Shown piece by piece: positions 23,781-35,888 of a DNA stretch of 64,000 nucleotides (positions are counted from its first letter, which is position 1; the number at the start of each line of letters is the position of its first letter). Source of the stretch: Chlorella sorokiniana (taxonomy: Eukaryota; Chlorophyta; Trebouxiophyceae; Chlorellales; Chlorellaceae); assembly GCA_025917655.1 (NCBI GenBank), contig CP084614.1, positions 620,001 through 684,000 of the forward strand, written 5' to 3'. A program made the translations under genes and the position numbers. The notes below the pieces were generated by a model. It made no database searches. It had not been told where the DNA came from and worked only from the letters and a program-made list of their open reading frames with translations.

Positions 23781-25050
23781 ATGAAGTGGGAACTGGACGA
23801 GAACACGCTGCTCAAGGTGTCGGGGGCTGCCTCCCTGGTCTACGGTCTCTCTGCTGCCAGCGTCCCCAGGAACTTCCACGACGTCTATCACACCAGCGTG
23901 AGTGAAGTGCAAGGCAGGCAGCAGCTCTTGCCGCAGGGTTCCGCCTGCGGCCACTCTTTCTGGCATGTGGCGTCCAAACAGCCTTGGACGAGGCTGCCAA
24001 GCGTTAATGGACAGTATCCAGCAGTTTGCTGCCTGCCAGAGCCAGCACTGCGATGCAACCACTGCCTGAAGCGTGCGACACCAGCTCCTGCTAACAGCGA
24101 TTCGGCAGCCCCCGTCATTGTTGGCCCCCGCTGCTCGCCCTCCAATTTCTTGCCAGCCTATGCATGAAGCCTTGCTCGTGACCTGCGCATGTCAGACTGG
24201 CAGCGACAGAATGCGGCAGAGCAGCGCTGCTAGCAGGTCAGCCAAGGGAGGAAGCGCCGCGACTCGACTCCCTCGTAGCAGCCACTTTGCGCACTGTGTG
24301 CTGGAAACCCTCAACAGCAGCTATCCCCCGATTTGCAGAGCGCTGCCTTCTCGGAGCCCAACACCCGCTACGCCGGCATCGTGGGCTCCTGGCTGGGCAG
24401 CCAGCAGCTGGTGCTGAGCGCCCGCGACAACTCGCGGGTGTGCCCGCCAGCTGAGCTGGCTTGTGAGAGGCAGGGCTTCGGTTCCTCCCACCCAACCCAC
24501 ACCCAACCCCACACACCACACACCTTTTCACCCTTCAGCGCACACAAAGCTGTCGTACCTCGCACCCGCAGCTGTTCCTTGACCTTGTGCCTTCCTTCTA
24601 GCTGCCGCAGGAGTCCAAGAAGGACATGCTGAAGGTGGCAGGGTTTGGCTGGCTGGCATGTGCCGCAACCCACGCGTACAACGCGCAGGCAAGGCGGGAT
24701 GGAGTGTCACCATTCTTGCAGATATTTTCAGCACATCGCTTGGTACTACAGCCAGGTCATGTAACCAGCTTGTTCGTGCGTCAGAACATTCTGGCCTTAT
24801 CGTGCACAGAAACATTGCTCTTGCTCTTCCTTCCTTGCAGAACAACCTGCAGCAGCGGGACATCAGCAACGCCACCGCTGGGCCAGGCTGTGCTGGGCGG
24901 TGCGTGAACCCTGCCCAGCTGGGCCGCAGCCAATCCATGCCCAGCAGCCTGGCTGATCTGGCAAGTTCACGCCTCGACAAACCACATGCTCGCTTTGCTG
25001 CAGGACTTTGCCTCTGGAAAGGTTACGAAGACCCGTACAAGATTGATTGA
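23781..25050 (+). CDS. Small conserved protein of unknown function, probably membrane-associated
   Basis: Five exons give a protein of about 130 residues. It begins MKWELDENTLLKVSGAASLV and continues with YGLSAASVPRNFHDVYHTS, NTRYAGIVGSWLGSQQLVLS, KDMLKVAGFGWLACAATHAY and NNLQQRDISNATA, and ends LCLWKGYEDPYKID before the stop. The pattern of four hydrophobic helices with small residues suggests a small integral membrane protein. The sequence looks conserved among algae and plants from memory, but I cannot name a function. Exon 3 ends at a GC donor (CAG|GCAAGG at about 24688). The frame changes by one base at the GGG at 24880-24882, between ISNATA and GQAVLGG, inside an otherwise continuous exon. 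That looks like an assembly indel. A UGUAA follows 165 bases after the stop. Confidence 0.72.
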
Positions 25051-25214
25051 GCCAGTGCAGGGATGTGCACACCTCTCGCACCTTCAGATGCGGTCACGCA
25101 AGCCGGGCTGCGGCCCGGCTTCATTCGAGTGCGTTTGCGACCGGGGCCTTCGCAGTTCCTGGCACCTTAAGTGGTTGCGCATTACCATGTTCGCCCTGCA
25201 CAGGCTTCAATGCA

Positions 25215-25219
25215 TGTAA
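25215..25219 (+). terminator. UGUAA polyadenylation signal
   Basis: TGTAA lies 165 bases downstream of the stop of the small conserved gene. It matches the chlorophyte poly(A) signal and is the first such motif I noticed after that stop. Confidence 0.45.
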
Positions 25220-25460
25220 ACCCTCGTGGCATTCACACAAACGAGTCATTTGTCACGAAAGCATGCGTGCCGTGCAACAATGGGTTGCCGTACGGGAGAA
25301 GAGAGAGTCAGTGCGGAGGCTGGAGCGCAGCCCTGCTCATACGTTCGTCTGGGGCGGGCCATCCCCGCGGACGTGCTAGATAAACCGCTTTCCTTCCGGG
25401 CAAGTAAAGATCCAACAAGTCAAGCTGGAGGCAGCAGAAAGCTCCCGAAACCATTTAGAT

Positions 25461-28424
25461 TCAGTAGGTGAAGTCTGGCGAGTAGATGGGGTCCACGCTC
25501 TGCTGCCACGGCCCGTTGTAGAACTCCAGCAGGCGGTCGGCCTGCAGAGGCCACAGCAGGGGCACACAGCGAGATGAAACGCACCAGATGAACGAGCCAC
25601 ACGCGTGCCCCGCTTTGCCGCGGGGATAAGAAACAAGGCAGGCAGCGACGAGCAGCGGCAGGTGACGGGAAGGGAGGCAGCGCGCACCTGCGTCACGCCG
25701 CTCTCCGCAATCGCCTCCAGCTCCTTCAGAAACTTGGCCTCCTCCTTGCCCCGCCGCTGCAGCCCGCCCTTGCTAATGGCCAGCACCTGTGAGAAGGCAT
25801 CATTGCAGGAGCGCAGCGCAGCAGGCAGGTCACATGGGCAGGCGAGGCGGGGTGCTGCGCAGCCAGGTAAAGCCGGCCCCGGCTGCTGCGCTCCTGCCAG
25901 CCTAGGCTGGGCGTGCCCCAGCCCTGCTGCGCTCCCCCACCTGCTTGGCCAAATCTTGCACTGTGCCGCCGCGGAAGGGCGTGGCCAGCGCGCCGCGCGG
26001 TACCTCGTCCCGCAGATACTCACGCTCCTCGGCGGTCCAGTCTGCAACCAGCGCCGCTGCCTCCGCCTGCAGACGGCAGCAGAGGGCATCAACTGGGTGC
26101 ACGGCGACACAAAATGCAAGGCTGCACTCTTGATTTGAACGATGGGAGGGGCAGGCCTCCCAAGCAGCCTGCGCATGCGCCACAACCGCCGGGCGTGAAG
26201 TGGTACCGGACACTGGCAGGCGGCTGCCAACCACCCCCGCCCGCCCACCTGCGCCTGTTGGTCGTACAGCAGCCCCACCCAGAGGGCGGGTAGGGCGCAG
26301 ATGAGGCGCCAGGGGCCGCCGTCGGCGCCGCGCATCTCCAGGAAGCGCTTGAGCCGCACCTCGGGGAACACGGTGGTCAGGTGGCTCTCCCAGTCCTTCA
26401 GGCTGGGCAGCTCGCCTGCAAAGGGCGCAGACGCAGGCTCCGGCCGCTCAGCGATGGTGCGGTTCTCAGTGGCAGCGCGACACGTGGGCTGGGGGAGAAA
26501 AGTCCAGGCAGCAGCCCGTAGGGCCAACGCAAATTGCTGGCCCCAAGTCTGCAGCAAGAATCGGCAGCAGCCAGCCGGGTGCTGCTCGGTGGGGCCCACC
26601 TGGCAGCCCCGGCAGCCTGCCCTCCATGAAGTCCCGGAAGGACTGCCCCGCCACGTTGTGGTATGTACCGCCGCGGTACACAAAGTACATGGGCACATCC
26701 AGCACGTAGTCCACGTACCGCTCGAACCCAAAGCCGGGGTCAAACACAAAGGGCAGCGTGCCGCAGCGGTCGGGGTCGGTGTCGGTCCACACATGGCTGC
26801 GCCAGCTCTTGAACCCCGTGGCCCGGCCCTCCTTGAAGGGAGAGTTGGCAAACAGCGCGGTGGCCACGGGCTGGAGGTGGATGGGTGGGGTTGGGGATTT
26901 GGGGGGGCCAAGGGCATGGGACACGGTGAGTTGAGGTTGCAACCTGTCAATGATGTGGACAGCAGGCTGCCTCGACCCTCACCCCAGGCCGCTCGCCTGC
27001 TTTCGTGCATCTGACAGGCCCTGCCATTTGTTGCTGGCCACCCACCTGCAGCGCCATGCCAATGCGCATCTTCTCCACCATGTCCGCCTCGCTCTCAAAG
27101 TCCAGGTTGACTTGGATGGTGCAGGAGCGGAACATCATGTCGCGTCCCAGGTCGCCGCGGGTGGGCATGTAGTCCCGCATGATGGCGTACCTGGCAAGAA
27201 AGCAAGCCGGGGGAGGAAAGAAAGCTGGAAGGCGTGAACGGCAGAAGCGCGAGTGCAGTCGCTGTTCAAAACCACACCACAAGCTGGCCAACGCTGCGGA
27301 AGGGAAACGGCAAGAGGTCGGGCTGCACATCGCAGCATGGGTGACCCGGCCGTGAAGCGTGTGGCGCAAGCAGCGCTGATCCCCGCGGCGCCGCGCGCAC
27401 CTGGCCTTGGGCATCTTGGGCACATCCTCGTATAGCCACTTGGGGTCAAAGCCCACCCCCAGGAAGGCGATGCCGAGCTCCTCACTGATGCTGCGCACCT
27501 GCGGGAGAAGGAGGGGTGGCAACCCAACCAGAAAGTGGACAGGGGCACACGTTGGGCGGCGGCAGCAGAGGAGCGGCGCAAGATGTGCAGCTTTGTAGGG
27601 TGAAGCCTGGGGACTGAGGCGAAACCCCGGCCTCCCAGCCAGCAGGGCAGCTGGGCCGCAACGTAGCCCGGCAGGGTGGCTGCTAGATGCAGCCACGCCC
27701 AGGAGGGCGGGCTTGCTGCCCCTCCGGCGGCAGCACCTGGTACAGGTGGCTGTTGACCTCCGCACAAGTCTTGTGCAGCGTGTCCAGCGTGGCGCCGCTC
27801 AGCTCAAACTGGCCCCCGGGCTCCAGCGTCACGCTCTGCCCATCCTGCGTCAGCCCAATGATCTTGCCCTCCTCCACGATCGGCTGCCAGCCAAACCGCT
27901 CCTGGATGCGCGTCAGCAGCGCCGCAATCTGCTCGTAGGTCAGGCGGCGGCCGTCGGCCACGTTGTAGCCCAGCTTCTCATGCTCCGTGCCGATCCTGTG
28001 GCAGGAAAAGGCGGGCACAAAGGCAGCCCAGCCCAACGAGTAGGGACAGGAATGTGCAATGCGCAAAAGAACAGCGGTTTGAGTAGCGCTGTACTTGACA
28101 GCTTAGGCCAGGGTGAGCTGCGAGGGCTGGTGCATTTGCAAAGGCCAGCATGCTGCAGGAGACATCGCTGTGTGGCAGGTGCACAGAAGCCCGACCGTTG
28201 GCGCTGCTGCCGCCGCCGCCTGCGCTGGCCCAGCCGGCGCACCTCCACTGGTCCCTCGGCTTGCACCCAGATGCCACGTACTTGACCAGATCGTCCTTTG
28301 TCAGGCGCTGAGTGGCTGGCTCGGCCGCCACGGCCCTCACCGCTAGTGGACGCCGGGAAAGGGGACGCGGCTGTGCAGTGGAGGTATTCACAGCCGATAT
28401 ACCGGCTGTGATAGCACACTGCAT
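25461..28424 (-). CDS. GSH1: Glutamate-cysteine ligase, plastid plant-type (first step of glutathione synthesis)
   Basis: This enzyme joins glutamate and cysteine with ATP to give gamma-glutamylcysteine, the committed step to glutathione. In plants and algae it is plastidic. The start at 28424 gives a Ser/Thr/Arg-rich leader ([20 protein letters not shown], then [12 protein letters not shown]), typical of a chloroplast transit peptide. The mature protein then starts [20 protein letters not shown]. Family blocks follow: [20 protein letters not shown] (about 27960), [20 protein letters not shown] (about 27800), [20 protein letters not shown] (about 27460), [20 protein letters not shown] (about 27170), [20 protein letters not shown] (about 26840), [20 protein letters not shown] (about 26720) and [20 protein letters not shown] (about 26370). 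The C-terminus ends [12 protein letters not shown]. The protein is about 480 residues, the usual size, and the frame looks intact. Confidence 0.95.
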
Positions 28425-29121
28425 GGTCGAACTGGCCGCGGGGCGCTCGACCTGGAAAGAGCAGCAATTAATCCAACCGGTCAGGGGGCATGCGAGGCCT
28501 AGGCCCGCTCACCAACAGATAGAGCGATAATTGAGACACAACTGCAAGGTCACGGTCTTTGGTGAGCCCGGTCCGCATCATCATGACATCAGCCTGCCGC
28601 CAGCTGATTTGCAGGGCTGCACCATAGGACAGCTTCAGTGAATCACCCTTCACACCACCTATCTCCACCCTGTACAACCACCTTCGGCAGCAGGATCACC
28701 AGCTGATATACGTTGACCATGTTCTTTCAATTGACAGGTACGATACAGCCCACGAGGAAATTGATTGTTTCAACAGTGAGCATTGCTGCGGCAGATACGC
28801 TCGAGGCAGGCATAAGAAAATAGGATGCAAGCAGCGACAGCGGCACGCTGCACGCGGGGGAGCGGCGTGCACAGCTAAAACTGTGCTGGCTAGGCGCCAG
28901 GCGGCGGAGAAGGAATGGATACACGAGGGCAGGACTGAACGAGGTGCGGGCACGTAGAGGCGACATTCGTTGAAGGGGGGCTGCGTCGTGAGTGTGTGGG
29001 CCCATCTGCTTGGGGGCTGGCACTCTAATGGTTGGCCAGCCGACGGCGCCGGGGGAGGAGGGGCCCCCTTCGGGGGGCTGAAAGGAGGCATAGCCGGCAG
29101 TGCAAGGGCACTGGGTGCTGC
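28425..29121. other. Intergenic: GSH1 promoter side and RH3 3' flank
   Basis: About 700 bases separate two minus-strand genes. It should hold the 5' UTR and promoter of GSH1 (near 28425) and the 3' UTR of the helicase (near 29121). Short open frames occur on both strands but none resembles a protein, and I noticed no UGUAA for the helicase. Confidence 0.5.
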
Positions 29122-32100
29122 TCACCAGGCCTCCTTGCCGCCAGAACGCCCGCCGAAGGTGTCCTCGCTCAGGTCCCAGCCTGGGCGGCTGCCGCCAAAG
29201 CTGCGCTCGCTGCGCTCAAAGCCGCCAGGCGTGCGGCGGCGATCACCGTAGCTGCCGCGGCTGCCGTCGCGCCCGCCGTCGCGGTCGCGGCGCTCAAAGC
29301 TGCGTCCGCCGTCGCGCCCGCCGTCGCGGTCACGGCGCTCAAAGCTGCGGCCGCTGTCGCGCCCGCCGAAACTGCGCCCCCCGCGCGGCCGCCGTAGCCA
29401 CCGCGGCCGCCCTCGCGCCCGCCGTAGCCGCCCGCGCCCGCCACGCCCGCCCTGCTGCATGCGCCGGCGCTCAAAGAAGTCGCCGTCGCGGCTGCCAAAG
29501 CGCCCCCACGTCCCATCGAGTAGAGGTCTTCCTCCGCAGGCAGGCTGTCGGGGGCGGTGAGGCTGACGCCGCGCTTGTGCAGCTCGCCCACGCGCTCCAT
29601 CAGCGCCTTGGACACCTCCAGAGGCACGTCAAACGCGGCGCCTGCACCCCGGAACAGGCAGCGGGAGCATGGCTCAGCGACAAGCAGAGGGGTTCAAGGT
29701 TCAGAGGGACAAGCAGGGAGGGGGGCGCTACACATGTAGCGCAGCGTCATGCCACTCCAGGCCACACGAGGGCTGCAGGGACAGCCAGGGGCTGGCCGCC
29801 AGGCGCGGAGGGCTGGAGCGGGAGGCACGCACCGCACTCGTCGCCCGCCTCCAGCATGCGGATGCGGCCCACGGCGTCCGCGCTGTACTGCGTGTCCTCC
29901 AGCAGCTTGGCCACAATGGCGCTGCAGGCAGGAGAGCGGGTGATGTGTGTGTGGGTGTGGATGGGGGGGGCAACGCACAACGACAGCTGAGACAGGTGAG
30001 CCCTTTGCACAAGGAACACTCTAACGGGCAGGGCTGCCACAGCAGGCAGCCAGGCGCGCTGCCCTTGAGGGGTGCTGGCTCGGACCGCGGACCGCACCTG
30101 ACGTGGGAGGGGCGCACGATGCGCCCGGCTTGCTCATGATCTGCAGCGTCTGCACCCCCTCCTCCAGCGTCAGCAGGCTGCGCGGCTCGGGCACCTCCTG
30201 GATGCCGCTGAGCGCCGCCAGCGCCGCCTGCAGGGTGGCCACGGGCGCCGAGCACGGCGGGGCAGTGCGGTCAGGGGGCACCGAGGGTGGCGTGCCGCCA
30301 GGCTTCCAGCCGCACGCTGCAAACCCAGGCGAGAGGCCCTGGATGGGGCGCTGCGCCAGCAGCAGGGCCTTGAAAAGTTTGCATGCGGCAGCTGGGCTGC
30401 TGGTGCTGCAGGGTACGCACCACCATCGCCTCCTGCGGGTCGCGCGAAGACAGCACCAGCTTGGCCACGGGCGCAAAGTAGCTCTTCACCTCCTCATCCA
30501 CGCCGTCCAAGCGGTACATCACCTGCGGGACGGCGACAGGCGGGCACAGGGGTGGGCAGCGAACATGGGACGGGAGCAAGCACGCAGGCAGGCATGCTCT
30601 GTCTGCGCCTGGCACGCGGGGCGCTCGCTGCAGCGGGCCCGGAAGGCGGGGGCTGCACAGGAGGACGAGCCGGGCTGCACAGGACCGCCCCCAGGGTTGC
30701 GCCGCCGTCAGCCTGGTGCGCACCTGCTTGGCGGCGGCCTCGATGACCTGGGTGGGTGAGGGGGCAGGGATGAGCTTCACGCCCTGCGTCTCCGTCTCGC
30801 GCAGGATGCGCTTGAAGTAGCCAATCTCCTTGGGCTGGAACATGGCGATGGCAGTGCCGCTCTTGCCCGCGCGACCGGTGCGGCCTGCGCGGCGGGGAGG
30901 ACGAGGCGGCAGGGCAGGTGAGAAGGGCCCGCGGCAGCTGTCGGGTGCCCACCCCTGCAGGCTTCTGCCAGCGCTCAACCTCATCATGCGTGGCTGCCTC
31001 CCTCCCCTGACACGCACGCAGGCTCACAGCCTCTGCACACCGACGTGGGGACCCAGCCACGCACACACAAATGCACAAGCAAGGCAGCACACACACGCAC
31101 ACCCTGCCCGCAGACGTGCCTGAGCGGTGCAGGAAGGACTCGGGGTCCTGGGGCAGCTCGTAGTGGACCACCAGGTCGACGTCGGGGATGTCCAAGCCGC
31201 GGGCCGCCACGTCGGTGGCCACCAGCACGGTGAGCTGCGGCGGGGGAGCGGGGCAGCGGGGTGCTTGTAAGGCGCGGTTGCCACTGACACAAGAAAGCAA
31301 GAAGAAGTCATTCGACCCACTGTGTCGTAGTTGCAGCCAGAAAAAGCGCACTTGTCCCCCCAATACACACACCCACACCAGGCCCCAAACCCACCTTGTT
31401 TGCGCGGAAGGCGGCCAGCACCTTCTCACGCTCCCGCTGGCTCATGTCGCCGTGCAGCGCGCCGCAGGGCAGGTGTCCGCCCACCGATGCCGCCACCTCG
31501 TCCGCCTCGCGCTTGGTCTGCGTGAACACGATGGCCTTGCCGCCCTCGCCATACACGGTCAGCAGGTCGACCAGCACGGAGCGGCGAGCGTCAGCGGGCA
31601 CCTGCAGGGGTGGAACGCGGGTACGAGAGTGGAGAAGGGTGGGGGTGCATGGAAGGGAAGCCCTGCCAGCGGGCTCCACCGCATTCCTCCCTCCTGCAGG
31701 GTAAATGTGGCGCCTCTGCACTCTCGCCCACCGATGACGTCTTGTCTCCTCCACCCAATCGCCCCTTCCCCCACACACAACTAAAAAGGCCCCCACTGCC
31801 CCCACCTGGCAGCCCAGCCACCCATGCCCCAAACACCACCACCGTCAACGCACGGCCTCCTCCTGCCCAGAGCCCCACCTGCACCGCCAGCGCGGTGATG
31901 GAGTCGGCCATTTTGCCCGTCTGCCCCTCCCCGACCAGGTCGATGTTCTCGGGCTCGTTCAGGTACTGCTTCACCAGCTTCTTCACCCACTTGGGCACGG
32001 TGGCGCTGAACAGCATCGTCTGGCGGTTCTGTGGGTGGACAAGGGGTGGGGGGTGGGGGTGAGGTTAGAGTGGGACAACAGAAGGGGATGAATGTGTGTA

Positions 32101-33789
32101 GTTGAAGGGCAGCAAAGGGCAAGGGAGGGGATGCACGAGCGGAGCCAATGTCCGCCTGGCGACGGCGGCATGACTGCAGCCAGCGCTCCTGTGGGGGCGT
32201 ATGGAGCAGCAGGCGGCGGCCAGCGCAAAGCCCTCACCTGGGGCACGTTCTCCAGGATGGTCTCCACATCCTTCTCAAAGCCCACGTTGAGCATCTGGTC
32301 TGCCTCATCCAGCACCACAAAGCGCACCTGGAGGAGGGGAACGGGACAGGGACGGGGGGGTAAGCTCAACCAGTCGACAAGTGCATGCACCGGAGGTCAT
32401 CCGGCAACACGTCGCGTTTGTTTACATCGGCCTCTTTTTTGGCAGAGTGGAAAGGCAGGAGGGGAAAGCAGGGAGGGGGTGCTTCCCGGCAGCCATCGGG
32501 GCCAGCTCCTGGCCTGCCCGGCCCGCCAGGCCGCAGCAGCAAGGGTCGATGCACGCAGGGCGACAGAGGCAAGCAGGGCGAGCGCACCGACGACAGGTCC
32601 AGAGCGTCCTGGTCGATCAGGTCGATGATGCGGCCGGGGTGCCCACCACGATGTCCACCCCCGGCGCAGCTCCTTGAGCTGGGGGCCGATGGGGTTGCCG
32701 CCGTAGTAGCAGCCCATGGCGAGGGAGGGGGCCGTGGCAGCGATCTCGCGCTCCACCTGCTTGGCCAGCTCGCGTGTGGGCGCCAGCACCAGGCACTGCG
32801 GCTTGCGCAGGCGCGGGCCCGCCAAGATCTTCTCGATCACGGGGATGGCAAAGGCCAGGGTCTTGCCTGCGTAGGGTGGGGTGGGTGGGTGGGCGTGGGG
32901 TTGGGGGCTGGCAGACGGATGGAGCTAAGCTCTGACAAGGCGCAGACATCATGCAGGGAGCCTGCGCTGTTGCATGCGGCAAGCTGTCCGGGCTGCTGGT
33001 GAGGGCAGGCTGGAGGGTAGGCCCCCACCCGGGCTTCACCCCTCGGCCGAGTGACCCACGCTCACCGCTGCCAGTCTTGGCACGCGCAATGAGGTCAGCG
33101 CCGCGCATGGCGGGCTCGAACACCACCTTCTGGATGGGGAAGAGGGCGGTGATGCCGCGCTGCTCCAGCGCGCTCACTGTGGCCTCCGACAGACCGCAGT
33201 TGACCAGCATCAGGGAGGGGTCCACCTCGGCAGCCTCCTCCTCGTCCTCAGAGCCAAACAGGCTGGCAAAGGAGCGCGGCACGGCGCCAAAGCCCTCCGG
33301 CGCCTCGCCAAAGAGCTCCTCCTCCGGGAGGCCCGTGGACGGCAGCACGGCATCCAGGCGGGACACGACGTCGGCCAGCGGCGCACGCTGCTCAGCCTGC
33401 TCCAGCTCCTCGGCCTCTGGCTCCACAGTGGCCTGCAGGGAGGAGGTGTCAGCGACATATGAGGGCACACCCAGTGTGCTGCCGGCTCAACAGGTTGGAA
33501 AACAGGGCGGCGGCACCGTGCTGCTGCACCAGGCGCCGGCGCTCAGCGCCATCCGCCGCCTGCTCTGGTGCATGCATGGCCCGCCGCTCACCACTGCGAC
33601 CTGAGCGTCGCGTTGAGCTTGAGTCCGGAGGGTCTGGGCCTGCTTCAGGGCCGCCTGGCCGCCGGCGCTCTGTGAGCCACTAGTGAGGGGTGCCAGGGGG
33701 CGGGCTCCCCGGCGGGCCAGGCTCGACGCATTTCTACTGCTGCCGGCCACAACCGTCTGGGCGGAGCGCGCCACCGTGAGGGCGGCCAT
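29122..33789 (-). CDS. RH3: Chloroplast DEAD-box RNA helicase, RH3 type, with GUCT domain and RGG tail
   Basis: This is an ATP-dependent RNA helicase of the plastid RH3 family, which acts in group II intron splicing and ribosome assembly. The start at 33789 gives [20 protein letters not shown], a transit-peptide-like leader. An acidic linker follows, then the Q motif GITALFPIQ, motif I AKTGSGKT (split by an intron, GSG|K), [70 protein letters not shown] and HRSG|RTGRAG. The GUCT-like region contains LKELEEV-type sequence and [20 protein letters not shown]. The C-tail has repeated [12 protein letters not shown] units and ends [16 protein letters not shown]. Frame changes by one base occur around the TPGR motif (32635-32662) and several times in the RGG tail (29390-29510). 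All flanking motifs are intact. Confidence 0.9.
29275..29365 (-). repeat. Tandem repeat encoding [16 protein letters not shown] units
   Basis: Two nearly identical copies of a roughly 50-base unit (core cgccgtcgcggtcgcggcgc on the plus strand) encode the repeated [13 protein letters not shown] of the helicase tail. Such arginine/glycine-rich tails bind RNA non-specifically. Confidence 0.7.
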
Positions 33790-34415
33790 TTGCAGGAGTT
33801 TGGAGAGCGCCGTGGCGAGAGCTCCACACGGCAGGTTGCCGAGCTAATCCAAACAAAAGTACCGGCAAGTGCGTGGGGAAAGAGGGATGGAGCGGGCAGA
33901 TTGGGTGCTTTGGGGGAAGGGTTAGCTGGAAGGCTGGGAGTGGCGGCGCTCATGCGGGCTCGGGGTTTGGGGTGCCCGGCACCCCATGATTAATTTTTTT
34001 GGCTACTGCACAAGTACTCAAGAGTGTCTGAGGGCCACAACGCGCGCCTCCAAGCCCATGCTCCCCGGCTTGCAAACAGCAAGCCGAAGCCCTTGCAAAG
34101 CGACTGCTGTCGGCCTCGATTCATTCAAGGTCATTCTTAAGGGCATGTGATGAAGTCCGATCGCTGCTTCAGCGTGGTGCACCTGTTCCCAGTGGGCTGC
34201 CTGCCGCTGCCGCCTGCGCCTTGTTCAGAGAGGACCACTGCAGAGGGGCGCGTGATACTGATGCTTCAAGGTGACCTGCCAGCGTCCTATCATTGCAGGC
34301 CACCCAGAGCTGCAGCCGACTCCTCCCAAGGCGACCGTCCAGCGGCAGCCACGCCCGGCTGTTGACGCCACCTGCTGCCGCGGCCAAGCTGCGTGCTGCG
34401 GGGCCGCCCGCCACC
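33790..34415. promoter_or_regulatory. Divergent intergenic region between RH3 and MDP-1
   Basis: About 626 bases separate the two start codons. Part of 34292-34415 is open in frame with MDP-1, after a possible splice acceptor (tgcag at 34286-34290). It could therefore hold an upstream exon or transit peptide for MDP-1, though no upstream ATG in that frame was found. A T/A-rich patch (attaatttttttgg, about 33990-34003) stands out. Confidence 0.4.
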
Positions 34416-35338
34416 ATGGAGCTGCCCGCCATCGTGGCGTTTGACCTGGATGCCACGCTGTGGTACCCCGAGATGTACATGCTGAGTGGGCCGCCCTTTC
34501 GGCTGGGCAGTCGGCGGGGCCGGCCTGTGGTGGTGGACGCAGCGGGGGAGGAGGTGGGGCTGATTGGCGACGCGTGGCGCATCCTTGCTGAGTTGGCCAC
34601 CGACCCAAAGTGGGAGAGTGTGCAGATCGCATACGTCAGCCGCACCGACGAACCAAGTGAGTGCAGTCATGAGGCGCCCATCTTGTTGTCGTGCAGGGGT
34701 ACTGCAGCCCACTGCTGCCACGTGCCTGTGATACTTGCAGCTGCGCTGGACACCCCAGGACAACAACTGCCTGCCCCCCGGGGAAACTTGTGCTTCTTGC
34801 AGAGTGGGCCAAGCAGTGCCTACAGATGCTGAAGTTGGACAATGGCACAAGCCTGTACGACCTGGCAGACCACCACGAAATATACCCAGGCAGCAAGCGC
34901 ACGCACTTCCGCCGCATCCATGACCGCAGCGGCATCGCGTACAGGGACATGCTGGTGCGCCCGCTGGCCGCCTGGCTGCCTGTGTCAAAGGGGGAGGCGG
35001 AGCAGAGCAGCCTATGCGGCAAGCCTGCGGGGCGTTGGTGCCGTGGGGTCCGAGCCGCCCTTGGGCGGAGCTAAAGGTACCTGCAACATTCTGCTTTGGC
35101 TCCTGGTGCAGTTTTTCGATGACATGCATTGGAACATAGAGGTACGCAATATGCGCAGCGCATCCTTGCACTGCTGAATCACTTTGTGCAGGCCTCTGAA
35201 CGGATGTTGCATTCGCTGGTGCAGGACTGTGACGAGCTGGGCGTGTGCGGAGTGTATGCTCCTCGCGGCCTCACTGCAGAGGTCTGGAACAAGGGGCTCG
35301 CAGAATACGCCAAGCGCAAGCAGGGCAGCAAAAGATGA
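34416..35338 (+). CDS. Magnesium-dependent phosphatase 1 (HAD superfamily)
   Basis: MDP-1 is a small HAD-fold phosphatase, proposed to act on protein phosphotyrosine or on glycated sugar phosphates. The start ATG at 34416 sits in a strong context (gccaccatgg). The protein begins MELPAIVAFDLDATLWYPEM, with the DxDxT nucleophile motif as DLDAT. It continues with GDAWRILAELATDPKW, VQIAYVSRTDEPKWAKQCL (splice in CCA-A|AG), LADHHEIYPGSKRTHFRRIH, FFDDMHWNIE (the conserved DD) and LGVCGVYAPRGLTAEVWNKG, ending KRKQGSKR. It has five or six exons and about 170 residues, the usual length. Exon phases agree and I see no break. Whether an upstream exon adds an organelle signal is unknown. Confidence 0.9.
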
Positions 35339-35888
35339 ACACCGTGCTCCTCTGTTCTTCCTGCACTCGTTTCCAAGTTGACCTGACTTTCGCCACTGCC
35401 ATCACTGATACCTCTTCTCCCCTGCAATTCTTACCTCCTTGCTTACTTGTGATGCAATGATAACATAATGTCCATAAGCCATGTCCTTTGTGCGTTGCGC
35501 TGCTTGCCTTCTGGTGCGCAAAGAGTGTCAGCGGAGGGGCGGCACTCCAAGGGTGAGCAATAAGCAGGAGACAGCAGCCCTCTGCACAGTATGGCATGGT
35601 TCTGCAAATGCCTTTGGACGCATCCTGCACGCCAGCAGCTGCCAAACTGCCATGGAGACGGGTGGGCTCCAGAGCTCCTGGCCCTGACGGCCTGCTGGCA
35701 GCCGCTGAACGGAGGGATCGCTGGTTTGTCAAACAAAGGAGTGCAGAACGTTGGATGAAAGCCGTGGCCCCTGACGATACCGCCTTTTACCCAGGCCCAG
35801 CCTGGAGGGTCGGGGAGGAAATCAAGCCTGCCTAGCGCTTCTGCCGAGCTTGCAGCACTTGCGATTGTTCATCACTCTTCACGACACC
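35339..35888. other. Intergenic region between MDP-1 and psaN
   Basis: These 550 bases should contain the MDP-1 3' UTR and the psaN promoter and 5' UTR. Short open frames are present but none looks coding. I found no UGUAA close to the MDP-1 stop. Confidence 0.4.
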
